Assembly (NCBI RefSeq): GCF_019752415.1
Contig: NZ_JAIEME010000064.1
Span: 1-35,234 of the forward strand
Source of the DNA: Nitrosomonas sp.
GTDB lineage: Bacteria > Pseudomonadota > Gammaproteobacteria > Burkholderiales > Nitrosomonadaceae
Length of the DNA: 35,234 nt
Reading direction: 5' to 3'
The notes beneath the pieces are model-generated. The model ran no database searches and had not been told where the DNA came from. It saw nothing but the letters and a program-made list of their open reading frames with translations. Below, one piece after another: positions 1 to 7,280 of the stretch. The stretch's first letter is position 1; each line of letters opens with the position of its first letter. The position numbers and the translations under genes are program-made.

Positions 1-68
1 AAATGAGCATTTTGAGCCTGTTTTTAACACCGCAGCGGCAATGCAGATAGTTTTTCAACGGCCTGTTA
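1..68. repeat. Right end of a MITE-like inverted-repeat element (cut by window edge)
   Basis: The first 68 bases closely match the right arm of the complete element at 1522-1656. Both share a segment starting AAATGAGCATTTTGAG and a terminal CAACGGCCTG. This copy carries 11 extra bases (CGGCAATGCAG) between two GCAG words, which the other copy lacks; that is what slippage between short direct repeats would produce. The outer end of the repeat contains the stop codon of the neighbouring minus-strand gene (TAA at 68-66). The left arm lies outside the window. Confidence 0.75.
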
Positions 69-905
69 GGAGCGATTCGATGAAGTTTTTCCGGAATGTG
101 CTGCGGAGATTTCCATGCATTCAAGCGCTTTTAGCTCGGTTATCGTAAACCCTGCTTTTTGTCTGGCTGCATAATCAAATGAGCCGGACATCGGTCGTGT
201 AAAGTATTGGCTGATCAATTCGCGAAATATCTGCTCTGAATCCAATCCGCGTTGCTGACAAAAATATTTAAACCAGTGCGATCCGATCGCCACATGTCCG
301 ACTTCATCATGCAAAATGATCTCTAACACGGCGACCGTTTTTTCGTCACCAACCTGACGCAATCGTTTGATAATGCCAGGTGTCACATCCAATCCTCTGG
401 CTTCCAGCACACGTGGCACCAACGCCATGCGCACCATCGGATCAAATGCCGTGCGCTTAGCCATATCCCACAAACCATTATGTGCCGTGAATTCTCCATA
501 GTCAGTGCCGAGCTCATTCAGGCGCGTGCGCAACAACTGAAAATGATAGGCCTCCTCTTCCGCCACTTTTATCCAATCGCTGTAGAACTGTTCAGGCAGA
601 TCACGGAAACGATATACAGCGTCCCAGGCCAGATTAATGGCGTTGAATTCGATATGCGCCATTGCATGGACCAGCGCGGAAAGACCTTCTTTGGTACCCA
701 GGCCGCGTTTGGGCACTTTATCGGGTGCCACCAGAACAGGTCTGGCCGGATGTCCAGGCTCGCCAATCGGTTCCGGTTCGTCTTTACAGTCTAAAGACAA
801 TAAGCCGTCGCGCCATGCCTGTGCCGTTTGCCCGGACAAACGCAGTTTTTCTTCGATTTCACAGGTGATCAGGCAGCGCGCGGCAGTTTCAAATAGGGAT
901 TCCAT
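66..905 (-). CDS. DUF455 family ferritin-like protein
   Basis: This 279-residue protein matches the DUF455 family of ferritin-like, probably di-iron, helical proteins; the physiological substrate is not known. Likely metal ligands are visible: the H84-x-E86 region (MAHIE), EEEAYH at about 116-121, E168, and HDEVGH at 199-204. These form the repeated E/ExxH pattern expected of a four-helix di-iron bundle. Length is normal for the family. The start at 905 faces the divergent thioesterase gene across about 120 bp that must hold both promoters. The last codons and the TAA lie in or against the terminal repeat of a MITE-like element, so the C-terminus may have been trimmed or changed by its insertion. 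Family assignment is confident; function is not. Confidence 0.85.
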   Translation of the reverse strand: MESLFETAARCLITCEIEEKLRLSGQTAQAWRDGLLSLDCKDEPEPIGEPGHPARPVLVAPDKVPKRGLGTKEGLSALVHAMAHIEFNAINLAWDAVYRFRDLPEQFYSDWIKVAEEEAYHFQLLRTRLNELGTDYGEFTAHNGLWDMAKRTAFDPMVRMALVPRVLEARGLDVTPGIIKRLRQVGDEKTVAVLEIILHDEVGHVAIGSHWFKYFCQQRGLDSEQIFRELISQYFTRPMSGSFDYAARQKAGFTITELKALECMEISAAHSGKTSSNRS

Positions 906-1024
906 AAGGCCTGATAGGGTCAGAATAATTTTATGGCCCCATTCTCCCGTTTTTCCAGCCGAAAAGCGAATGAACCTTCAACTGTGCTGAAGCGAAGGTT
1001 TGAAGAAACAGAAACTGACCTGAG

Positions 1025-1504
1025 ATGAGTGGATTATTGTATTCTTGCGGCATCTCTATTCATCAGCTAAATACACTCATGCATAACATACCGAACAATG
1101 ATTCGATACTTCATGTTTCGTTGCCGGAAGGTCAACCCATATTGCGCGTGGTGCCAAGGCCATCGGATACCAATTATGCCGGCGATATTTTTGGCGGATG
1201 GATTATGTCGCAAGTGGATACCGCGGGCAGCATTCCGGCCATCCGTCGCGCGCGCGGGCGGGTTGCAACGGTGGCCGTCAATTCCTTCGTATTCAAGCAA
1301 CCCGTGTTTGTCGGCGATATCGTCAGCCTCTATGCCGACATCATTAAAGTGGGACATACCTCGATTACCGTCGATGTATCGGTATACGCTCAGCGTGGCG
1401 TCCGGGAAGGCGGGGAAGAGATTTGCATCAAAGTCACCGAGGCCGTACTGACTTACGTCGCCATTGATGACAACCGGCGGCCTAAAGTGGTGCCGCAGGA
1501 ATAA
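1025..1504 (+). CDS. YciA-type acyl-CoA thioesterase (hotdog fold)
   Basis: This 159-residue protein belongs to the hotdog-fold acyl-CoA thioesterase family (YciA/BACH type), which hydrolyses acyl-CoA to free acid and CoA in the cytoplasm. The signature N50-YAGDIFGGW-59 followed by D65 covers the conserved active-site region, and the central FVFKQPVFVGD segment is the usual strand after the helix. An alternative ATG at 1079 (starting MHNIPNN) would give a 141-residue protein closer to the family length. Neither start has a strong ribosome-binding site, so the N-terminal 18 residues are uncertain. A complete hairpin repeat begins 18 bp after the stop. Confidence 0.88.
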   Translation: MSGLLYSCGISIHQLNTLMHNIPNNDSILHVSLPEGQPILRVVPRPSDTNYAGDIFGGWIMSQVDTAGSIPAIRRARGRVATVAVNSFVFKQPVFVGDIVSLYADIIKVGHTSITVDVSVYAQRGVREGGEEICIKVTEAVLTYVAIDDNRRPKVVPQE

Positions 1505-1521
1505 TTGGATTGGATGAAAGC

Positions 1522-1656
1522 TAACAGGTCGTTGAAAAACGTTTTCGAGGCAGCCGATGCAAGGCAAAAACAGGCGAAAAAGCACAGTTTATGCTTAATA
1601 AATGAGCATTTTGAGTCTGTTTTTAACACCGCAGATAGTTTCTCAACGGCCTGCTA
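1522..1656. repeat. Complete MITE-like inverted-repeat element (135 bp)
   Basis: The left end TAACAGGTCGTTGAAAAAC (1522-1540) is matched in inverse by the right end GTTTCTCAACGGCCTGCTA (1638-1656), with three mismatches over 19 bases. The arms also pair internally (AAAAACAGGC on the left with GTCTGTTTTTA on the right), so the whole unit can fold into one long imperfect hairpin. It has no coding capacity and is non-autonomous. A TA lies at each tip, which could be a TA target duplication, but no flanking sequence proves this. A second, truncated copy is at 1-68. Confidence 0.75.
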
Positions 1657-1778
1657 AACTGGTTCGACTATTAAGTCGCGCGCAGATTTTCTACCGATTC
1701 TTTACCAATACACTGCAATCGCTTGCCAAATCGAGTGCGTCCCTATATGTTGACAACATTTAATTACAGGTTACCGAA

Positions 1779-2699
1779 ATGCTGAATCTACCCCAACGCA
1801 CGCATATTTACCAGAATCACCATTTTGACAGCACGCGCTGGGATTATTTCGAATCGCGCGCTGATGATATTGTCATCGCAACCTCCTACAAAGCCGGCAC
1901 GACGTGGACACAAGCAATTGTTGCGCACCTGCTCTTTCCGGACGGGAATTTTCCGGCGCCGCCTGCGCAAATGTCGCCGTGGTTGGACATGCGGATTATT
2001 CCGCTCGAAGTGGTTCTGAGCAACTTGAAGGCGCAGCAGCATCGCCGCTTTATCAAAACGCACTTGCCGCTCGATGGCGTGACTTATAGTGAAAAGGTCA
2101 AATACCTCTATATCGCCCGCGATGCGCGTGATGTTTTCATGTCGCTGTGGAATCACTATACCGGCATGAAGGAAGAAATATTAATGCTTATGAATATGCT
2201 GCCCGGGCGCGTGGGAGATGAACTCCCGCCGCCGCCGGATGATATTCATGCCTTTTGGCGGAATTGGATAACCCGTGGTTCGTTTACATGGGAATCCGAC
2301 GGCTGGCCGTACTGGTCGCATCTTTCCAATGTTCAGTCCTGGTGGAATTTCCGCCACCTACCCAACATTCAGTTGTTCCACTACAGCGACATGCTTGCGG
2401 ACACCGAGCGTGAAGTTCGCCGCATTGCTACATTTCTCGAGATCGATGTGCCCGAGCAAGCTTGGGACGGCATCTTTAAGGCGATATCCTTTGCAGAGAT
2501 GAAGCGCCAGGGCGAGTTGTATGCACCAGGGGGCGGTCGGCTCTGGAAGGGCGGAGCGGAGACGTTTATGCACAAAGGCACCAATAACCGTTGGCGCGAC
2601 GTACTCTCAGACGATGAACTAGCGCTTTATGATGCCGCTTGCGGGCGTGCGTTGACTCCGGATTGCCGCGAATGGCTGGAGAATGGTGGGACGATTTGA
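1779..2699 (+). CDS. PAPS-dependent sulfotransferase
   Basis: This 306-residue protein is a member of the sulfotransferase family (Pfam Sulfotransfer_1), which moves a sulfuryl group from PAPS to a hydroxyl or amine acceptor. The 5'-phosphosulfate loop YKAGTTW is at residues 37-43. The catalytic-histidine motif KTHLP is at 93-97, the 3'-phosphate-binding RDARDVFMSLWNHY at about 114-127, and a C-terminal FMHKGTNNRWRD segment matches the RKGxxGDWK region. All key motifs are intact. The acceptor cannot be predicted; small molecules, lipids and glycans are all used by this family. The gene stands alone between a hairpin repeat and a decayed toxin-antitoxin pair, so acquisition by transfer is plausible. 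Confidence 0.9.
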   Translation: MLNLPQRTHIYQNHHFDSTRWDYFESRADDIVIATSYKAGTTWTQAIVAHLLFPDGNFPAPPAQMSPWLDMRIIPLEVVLSNLKAQQHRRFIKTHLPLDGVTYSEKVKYLYIARDARDVFMSLWNHYTGMKEEILMLMNMLPGRVGDELPPPPDDIHAFWRNWITRGSFTWESDGWPYWSHLSNVQSWWNFRHLPNIQLFHYSDMLADTEREVRRIATFLEIDVPEQAWDGIFKAISFAEMKRQGELYAPGGGRLWKGGAETFMHKGTNNRWRDVLSDDELALYDAACGRALTPDCREWLENGGTI

Positions 2700-2767
2700 C
2701 GGGGTTTTTGATTGGCCAATAAGAGGTTAGATATTATAGGGACTGGTTGTATTTCTACGGAGCACTC

Positions 2768-3004
2768 ATGAAAACTGAAAGTTTGAACAAGCTTCGTTCC
2801 AAAACACTCATGTACCCGGAGGCAGAACGTGCCGAGTTGGCGCATGCTTTGGTTAAAAGCCTGGATGCGCCCGATGATGCGGGTGCATTGGAAGCTTGGA
2901 AGAAGGAAATTCTGCGCCGTCTTGCTGAAATTGATGCGGGTGCCGTGAAACTGATTGATCGAGATGAATTTCGGCGGCGAATACAGGCACGGATTGGCGG
3001 CTGA
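2768..3004 (+). CDS. Addiction-module antitoxin (TIGR02574 / Unstab_antitox type)
   Basis: This short acidic helical protein resembles the 'putative addiction module component' antitoxins paired with ParE/RelE toxins. The YPEAERAELAHALVKSL segment followed by a W-rich helix is typical. The start at 2768 is preferred because GGAG (2759-2762) lies 5 bases upstream, giving 78 residues; an in-frame ATG at 2747 would add 7. A toxin-like reading frame begins at GTG 3007, two bases after the stop, but it is frameshifted, so this antitoxin appears to be an orphan. It may persist as a neutral remnant or as an antidote to a related toxin elsewhere. Confidence 0.8.
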   Translation: MKTESLNKLRSKTLMYPEAERAELAHALVKSLDAPDDAGALEAWKKEILRRLAEIDAGAVKLIDRDEFRRRIQARIGG

Positions 3005-3006
3005 TC

Positions 3007-3289
3007 GTGTGCTGGGTAAAGATTCTTGAGGAGGCCGCTGAAGAAGCTATTAAGGCGGCACTTGGTATGAACAAGAATATTCCGGTCTTGGTATTGAATT
3101 TGATCATGCAGTTAATGTCGTTTCGATCTTCTAGAAGACGAAGTTGTTCCACTTACAAGCTTATCCGGTATTGCAGAAATTAGTATAGTTAGAAGATTCA
3201 TACTGCAAGATTTGATCCCACTGCCATTCCCTGCCGTTGTTTTTTCTTTACGTATTCCAGAACTTGTAGTTCATGCTGGCTTCTATTGA
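3007..3289 (+). pseudogene. ParE/RelE-family toxin remnant, frameshifted
   Basis: Starting at GTG 3007, the reading gives VCWVKILEEAAEEAIKAA, the first helix of a ParE/RelE toxin. A shift near 3061 is needed to continue as WYEQEYSGLGIEFDHAVNVV, and a second near 3121 to continue as FDLLEDEVVPLTSLSG and ISIVRRF. This last frame stays open through FPAVVFSLRIPELVV to TGA at 3287-3289. An apparent insertion after RRF (ILQDLIPLP) breaks the usual RRFPY-VVY strand. The order antitoxin then toxin with a 2-base gap is the standard operon layout. At least two frameshifts make a functional toxin unlikely. Confidence 0.7.
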
Positions 3290-3952
3290 CTCAATGAATG
3301 CCATCTTTTCTTCATATGAGGAATTACTGATCTTTCCGTTGAGCAATAAATTCTTTAACCATTCTCGCCATTTTTCTCGATCATCAAATCGCTTTCTATT
3401 GAGCTTTATGCCTTTTATTAAAAAGTTTGCTGCTTGACGAAGCTCCTCAATACTTAGGGGCGGATTGTCATGGAATTCTTTAATTTCTTTAGTTACATCG
3501 GTCCAGACTGAACTGTTTCGAATTAGGTGATCGAAGTGGGCGGGCATTACTGGACCGTCGAGTGGAACATCTATCTCCAGAGAGGCTCGCTGGTATATTT
3601 TTCTGACCAACTCAGAGCAATATGATTTATTCTTTCCAAGAAACTCAGCTGGTTTGATTAGGTATTCCTGATTTAAAAAATAAACTGATGATTTGATTAT
3701 TTCATCTTTCTGATTTTGAGAGAGATTTCTTCTTATTACCTTCCATGAAGGCTTTACACTTTGTATGACATCATGGAAAAACCGCTGCCTAACTCCGTCT
3801 TTTGGCACAGCATCCACGCAGACGCATTCGGCCTGCGCTATTAGTACATGGCTTGACTGCGCACAGGCTATAAACATCTTCTGAAGTTCAATTAGTGCGG
3901 AAGAGGATTTTTGAGTTCCAGAAACAAGAATAATATCGCCTGGCTGAAGCAT
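3248..3952 (-). CDS. YiiX/YebB-like NlpC/P60-superfamily cysteine hydrolase
   Basis: This 234-residue protein resembles the YiiX/YaeF group of permuted NlpC/P60 papain-like enzymes. The opening PGDIILVSG, a histidine in the SHVLI strand (H35), and the nucleophile region KSYCSEL (C112) in the second half have the permuted order, with His before Cys. Members cleave amide or ester bonds, often in cell-wall peptides or lipids; the substrate here is unknown. There is no signal peptide, which suggests a cytoplasmic protein. Residues 150-234 form a Lys/Arg-rich helical tail I do not recognise. Its 3' end overlaps the toxin remnant on the other strand by about 42 bases. The coding region is visibly more AT-rich than the sugar operon beside it, which may mean separate origin. 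Confidence 0.7.
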   Translation of the reverse strand: MLQPGDIILVSGTQKSSSALIELQKMFIACAQSSHVLIAQAECVCVDAVPKDGVRQRFFHDVIQSVKPSWKVIRRNLSQNQKDEIIKSSVYFLNQEYLIKPAEFLGKNKSYCSELVRKIYQRASLEIDVPLDGPVMPAHFDHLIRNSSVWTDVTKEIKEFHDNPPLSIEELRQAANFLIKGIKLNRKRFDDREKWREWLKNLLLNGKISNSSYEEKMAFIESIEASMNYKFWNT

Positions 3953-4069
3953 GCTTATGGGATGGAGGAATGTAGAATCGAATTAGAAATAATGCGATAT
4001 TTTACGTCAATACAGGTAGTTCCAAGTTGGAATTTATGAATATGCTATGTTCATATTTCATTTTACTTA

Positions 4070-4747
4070 CTATGCATCAGTTTCAAAAACCGTAATCGGT
4101 GATTGATTGCGTTGCAATAACCAAGCAATTGGCAATTTCGAATCAGGATTTTCACTCAATCGATCCAGCAATCTCCGCTTATTCTCCCCCGTAACAACCA
4201 ACGCAATATGTTCACTTTCCGCCAGCAGTTTCAATGAAAGACTCACGCGCAGCGATGGCGCAATCGGCGGTGCGACCGCAATGCAGTGATGGGTATCAGT
4301 TAAGTCGGGATTCATTCCCGGAAACAACGAAGCAATATGCCCATCTTCTCCCAAGCCTAATACCGTTAGGCTCAATGGAAGCGGCAGCTTATCCAGTCGT
4401 TGGTGAATTTCATCGACAGCATCAAATGGGTTGCCGTGCCGGGTTTTTAGACCCACGAAACGAGTATTTTCAGGAAGGTGACTCATCAGGTGCTGTTTTA
4501 CCAGATGCTCGTTGGATTGTTTATCAGTAACATCAACCCAGCGTTCGTCGCTGAGCGTGACAGTAATTCGGTCCCAGGGTAGCTTACACTTTGCCAATGC
4601 GGGCAGGTAATGACGCGGCGTGTTGCCGCCAGGGACGACCAGTGTGGCTTGGGGTTTATGGGCTAGCGTGTTTTGTAGCGTGGTTGCAGCAAAGTCGGCA
4701 AAGGCCTGACTCAGTTGTTCGATATTCGGGAAGACATGCCGTTGCAT
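4070..4747 (-). CDS. pgl: 6-phosphogluconolactonase
   Basis: This 225-residue protein is a DevB/Pgl-type 6-phosphogluconolactonase, which hydrolyses 6-phosphoglucono-1,5-lactone in the oxidative pentose phosphate pathway. The phosphate-binding VVPGGNTPRHYL is at about 37-48, LSDERWV at 65-71, and GLGEDGHIASLFPG at 131-144 carries the catalytic histidine. Length is normal. It begins 16 bases after the stop of the HAD phosphatase gene and is probably the last gene of the six-gene minus-strand operon. No zwf or gnd gene is nearby, so the association is with the sugar-acid genes rather than with glucose-6-phosphate oxidation. A role in opening another sugar lactone is possible but not shown. Confidence 0.93.
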   Translation of the reverse strand: MQRHVFPNIEQLSQAFADFAATTLQNTLAHKPQATLVVPGGNTPRHYLPALAKCKLPWDRITVTLSDERWVDVTDKQSNEHLVKQHLMSHLPENTRFVGLKTRHGNPFDAVDEIHQRLDKLPLPLSLTVLGLGEDGHIASLFPGMNPDLTDTHHCIAVAPPIAPSLRVSLSLKLLAESEHIALVVTGENKRRLLDRLSENPDSKLPIAWLLQRNQSPITVFETDA

Positions 4748-4763
4748 CGGGAAGCTGATGCGC

Positions 4764-5405
4764 TTACGCGACTAACCCGCGCAAATCGGGAACGATTTCC
4801 ACATGTTCGGGAAAAGGATTGGGGTCGCCGGGATAGACGCGGCCCAGGAAAGCGGTGCCGTTGGCTTGCGCACCTTCCAAATCCGCCATGGCATCGCCAA
4901 TCATCAGTACCGATTCTGGTTTCAGCGCGTGTTTGGATAAAATTTCCGCGATGATCGTTTTCTTGAGCGCCGGTGCGCCACGCACTTCGGTGAAATAAGG
5001 CGTTAAGCCGCGGCGTTCGACGATGACTTTGAGTTCCGTTTCCGGGGTGCCGGAGGCGACAAATAATGGAATTTTACCGGATTGCTGGCAGATGAGCTCG
5101 ACTGCGCCGGGCACGGCTTCGGCGGCGATGACGGCTTCGACAACCAGCTCGGAAAAGCGGATATCCAGTTGTTTTTCTTCCGCTTCCGTTAATGGGGGCT
5201 TTGAAAGAAAGTGTTCCTGGAAATGACGGAATTTTCGGTAGCGCGACATGCCGCCGTTCTGGGTATGAAATTGCACCACTGCTGCGACGATTTCTTCGCC
5301 GTAGGGACGGTAGAGTTCCGCGAATGCCTGGGTTTTGATTTTTCCGGATTCCACCACGACGCCGTCAAAATCGAAAATGATTGCCTGCCAGTCGAAATTC
5401 TTCAT
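4764..5405 (-). CDS. HAD-superfamily phosphatase (subfamily IA)
   Basis: This 213-residue protein has the full haloacid dehalogenase motif set. Motif I is FDFDGVVVES with nucleophile D12 and acid/base D14, motif II is SGT at 118-120, the motif III lysine is at 148/149, and motif IV is GDAMAD at 170-175. The helical cap between residues 17 and 95 is typical of phosphoglycolate phosphatase-like enzymes. The gene starts 2 bases after the epimerase stop, so the two are almost certainly co-translated. By position it is a candidate sugar-phosphate phosphatase, equivalent in role (not family) to KdsC in Kdo synthesis. The substrate is inferred from context only. Confidence 0.88.
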   Translation of the reverse strand: MKNFDWQAIIFDFDGVVVESGKIKTQAFAELYRPYGEEIVAAVVQFHTQNGGMSRYRKFRHFQEHFLSKPPLTEAEEKQLDIRFSELVVEAVIAAEAVPGAVELICQQSGKIPLFVASGTPETELKVIVERRGLTPYFTEVRGAPALKKTIIAEILSKHALKPESVLMIGDAMADLEGAQANGTAFLGRVYPGDPNPFPEHVEIVPDLRGLVA

Positions 5406-5407
5406 GA

Positions 5408-6337
5408 TTAGGCGCGATTGTCCGAGGTGGCGGGGGTGGCGTCGTCGTTTTCATCACCATGATGCAAGTCTTGGTGAATTTCCCGCAGGCAATCCAGTAT
5501 GCCTTGTCCCAGATCGACATGTTCATTCAGAACCAGCTTGCGGCCAACGCGGGGTTGAAACGCGTAAGGCGTAATTTCGTAGTGGTGCACGGTGTTGGCT
5601 TCGTCAAAATGCAATTCAACCGGCCATGGCAGGATTTCTGAGATCATCGTCATGACCTCTTTGATGCGTAATCTCTCCTGACCGGTCAGAATCATGTGAC
5701 GGTTGGCAAATTCCGGCGCCAATATTTGTACGCTCATGCGCGCGGCATCTTCCACATGGATATATTCCCGCATGGCGTCGCCGCTGCCCTTGTAGGTAAT
5801 GGAGTGATGGGCGACGGCTTCGTGCAGCATGCGGTAGATGCCGTTGCGTTTATCAGAGCGCCGGCCATACAACGAGCCGTAGCGCAGAATGCTGTAATCC
5901 AGACCGTAGCGCTCATGGTAGGTTTCGGTGAAACGTTCCGCTGCCTGCTTGCTGGCGCGATAAAAAGAGCCGGATTCGGAATAGACATAAATGCTGCTGG
6001 CGAACACAAAACGGCGGGCTCCGGCAATGCGCGCGGCTTCCAGAGCATGCATGTTGCCCAGTACATTGATGGTTGCAGTGGGAATGGGGTTGTCGTTGGC
6101 TTCATCAATATCGGCAATTGCGGCAAAGTTATACACGACGGATGTTCCCTTGGCAGCCTCGATCACTTGGTCGAGATTCATGATATCGCCAATGATCATT
6201 TCCTGATTACTTTTAAGATAGGGCGACGGGCTGCGGTCAAATAACCTTACTCGGTAGCCTGCGGCCGATAATGCGTCGGCAACATGGCTCCCCAAAAAAC
6301 CGCTGGCGCCAAATACAACAACCGTTTCATTCACCAT
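5408..6337 (-). CDS. NAD(P)-dependent epimerase/dehydratase (extended SDR)
   Basis: This 309-residue protein is an extended short-chain dehydrogenase of the nucleotide-sugar epimerase/dehydratase type. The dinucleotide loop FGASGFLG is at 9-16, the serine of the catalytic triad is in FASSIYVYS near 114, and the Y126-RAS-K130 motif is intact. The substrate-binding segment MREYIHVEDAARM is also typical. It could epimerise, dehydrate or reduce a sugar; which one cannot be decided from sequence. It starts 4 bases after the upstream dehydrogenase stop and ends 2 bases before the phosphatase start, placing it inside the putative ulosonic-acid operon. Confidence 0.9.
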   Translation of the reverse strand: MVNETVVVFGASGFLGSHVADALSAAGYRVRLFDRSPSPYLKSNQEMIIGDIMNLDQVIEAAKGTSVVYNFAAIADIDEANDNPIPTATINVLGNMHALEAARIAGARRFVFASSIYVYSESGSFYRASKQAAERFTETYHERYGLDYSILRYGSLYGRRSDKRNGIYRMLHEAVAHHSITYKGSGDAMREYIHVEDAARMSVQILAPEFANRHMILTGQERLRIKEVMTMISEILPWPVELHFDEANTVHHYEITPYAFQPRVGRKLVLNEHVDLGQGILDCLREIHQDLHHGDENDDATPATSDNRA

Positions 6338-6341
6338 AGTG

Positions 6342-7280
6342 TTATCCGTTATTGATTAGACCTGCTTTGATTAAACCCTGCAGCAGGTTTTCAGCCGCTT
6401 CAATTTCCATCAGTTGGCGTGATTCCCGGGCAAGAGAGCCGACATGCGACGTCAGGATGACGTTGCCGCTTTCAATTAATGGACCATGATAGGGTTCCTG
6501 CTCGAACACATCCAAGGCGGCGGTGCTGACTTTGCCTGCTTGTAAGGCTGCCAAGAGTGCGTCTTCATCGACCAATCCGCCGCGCGCGGCATTGATGACA
6601 ATAGCCTCAGGTTTTAGGGTTGCGAATGCCTTGGCATTCAGCAGATGATGCGTATCCGGTCCGTAAGGCAGATGCAGCGTGATAATGTCCGCAGTGGCCA
6701 GTAATTGTTCCAGGGATATCAATGCGACATCGGCAGGCACTTGACTTGCATACGGGTCGTGCGCAATAACCGTGGCTTCAAATGCTTGGCACAGGCGCGC
6801 AACACGCCGGCCGATATGTCCCATGCCGATGATGCCGACGGTTTGCGCAGCGAGCAGACGGCCTTGCGTGCGCGGCCATTCGCCGTTGCGCACCGATTGA
6901 TCAATCTGGCGGATTTGTCGCAACAGGGTCAGTATCAATCCCATCGTCAGTTCGGCTACCGCTTGTGCGGGGGCTTCCGGCGTGTTGAAAACCGTAATGC
7001 CATGTTTTTTTGCCGCTGCCAAGTCGACACTGTCCAACCCGGCACCGCAGCGTGAGATGACCTTCAGATTGCTGGCAGACTGAAATACGCGCTCGGTCAG
7101 TGGTTCAATCCCGGCGATCAGGCCGGTTGCGCCTTCCTGCAGTAATTCAATAATCTCATCCTCGGTGAGTTTGCGCCGGTGCGGATTGGTGGTTACTTGC
7201 ATGCCGTTTTGCAGGAGTTGCTGAATCGGCGGGTTATTGTCAATGTCGAAAGAAGAAGTGGAGATGGCAAATGTACTCAT
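6342..7280 (-). CDS. D-isomer-specific 2-hydroxyacid dehydrogenase (phosphoglycerate dehydrogenase-like)
   Basis: This 312-residue protein interconverts a 2-hydroxy acid and a 2-keto acid with NAD(P). The Rossmann loop GIIGMGHIGRRV spans 149-160, and the family's catalytic triad is visible as R233 (AARGG), E262 (FEQEP) and H279 (TSHVG). It lacks the C-terminal ACT domain of long SerA enzymes. The start overlaps the end of the aldolase gene by 4 bases (ATGA), indicating translational coupling. Because the aldolase product would be a 2-keto-3-deoxy acid, this enzyme may make or consume a 2-keto/2-hydroxy intermediate of the same sugar acid. The exact substrate is unknown. Confidence 0.9.
   Translation of the reverse strand: MSTFAISTSSFDIDNNPPIQQLLQNGMQVTTNPHRRKLTEDEIIELLQEGATGLIAGIEPLTERVFQSASNLKVISRCGAGLDSVDLAAAKKHGITVFNTPEAPAQAVAELTMGLILTLLRQIRQIDQSVRNGEWPRTQGRLLAAQTVGIIGMGHIGRRVARLCQAFEATVIAHDPYASQVPADVALISLEQLLATADIITLHLPYGPDTHHLLNAKAFATLKPEAIVINAARGGLVDEDALLAALQAGKVSTAALDVFEQEPYHGPLIESGNVILTSHVGSLARESRQLMEIEAAENLLQGLIKAGLINNG

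Noticed and set aside
1067..1585. Long minus-strand open frame opposite the thioesterase gene
   Set aside because: It reads antisense through a well-supported gene, has no recognisable family and runs into the hairpin repeat.
1750..1755. TTGACA box upstream of the sulfotransferase gene
   Set aside because: A perfect -35 box, but no -10 element lies at 16-18 bases and the ATG is only 23 bases away.
2358..2584. Minus-strand frames inside the sulfotransferase gene
   Set aside because: Two overlapping antisense frames over an intact enzyme, neither with a recognisable product.
5696..6244. 182-residue plus-strand open frame inside the epimerase gene
   Set aside because: It is an antisense shadow of an intact SDR gene with all motifs; the composition is of low quality for a protein.
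6705..7055. 116-residue plus-strand frame opposite the hydroxyacid dehydrogenase
   Set aside because: Antisense to the Rossmann and catalytic regions of an intact enzyme; no family match and no ribosome-binding site.
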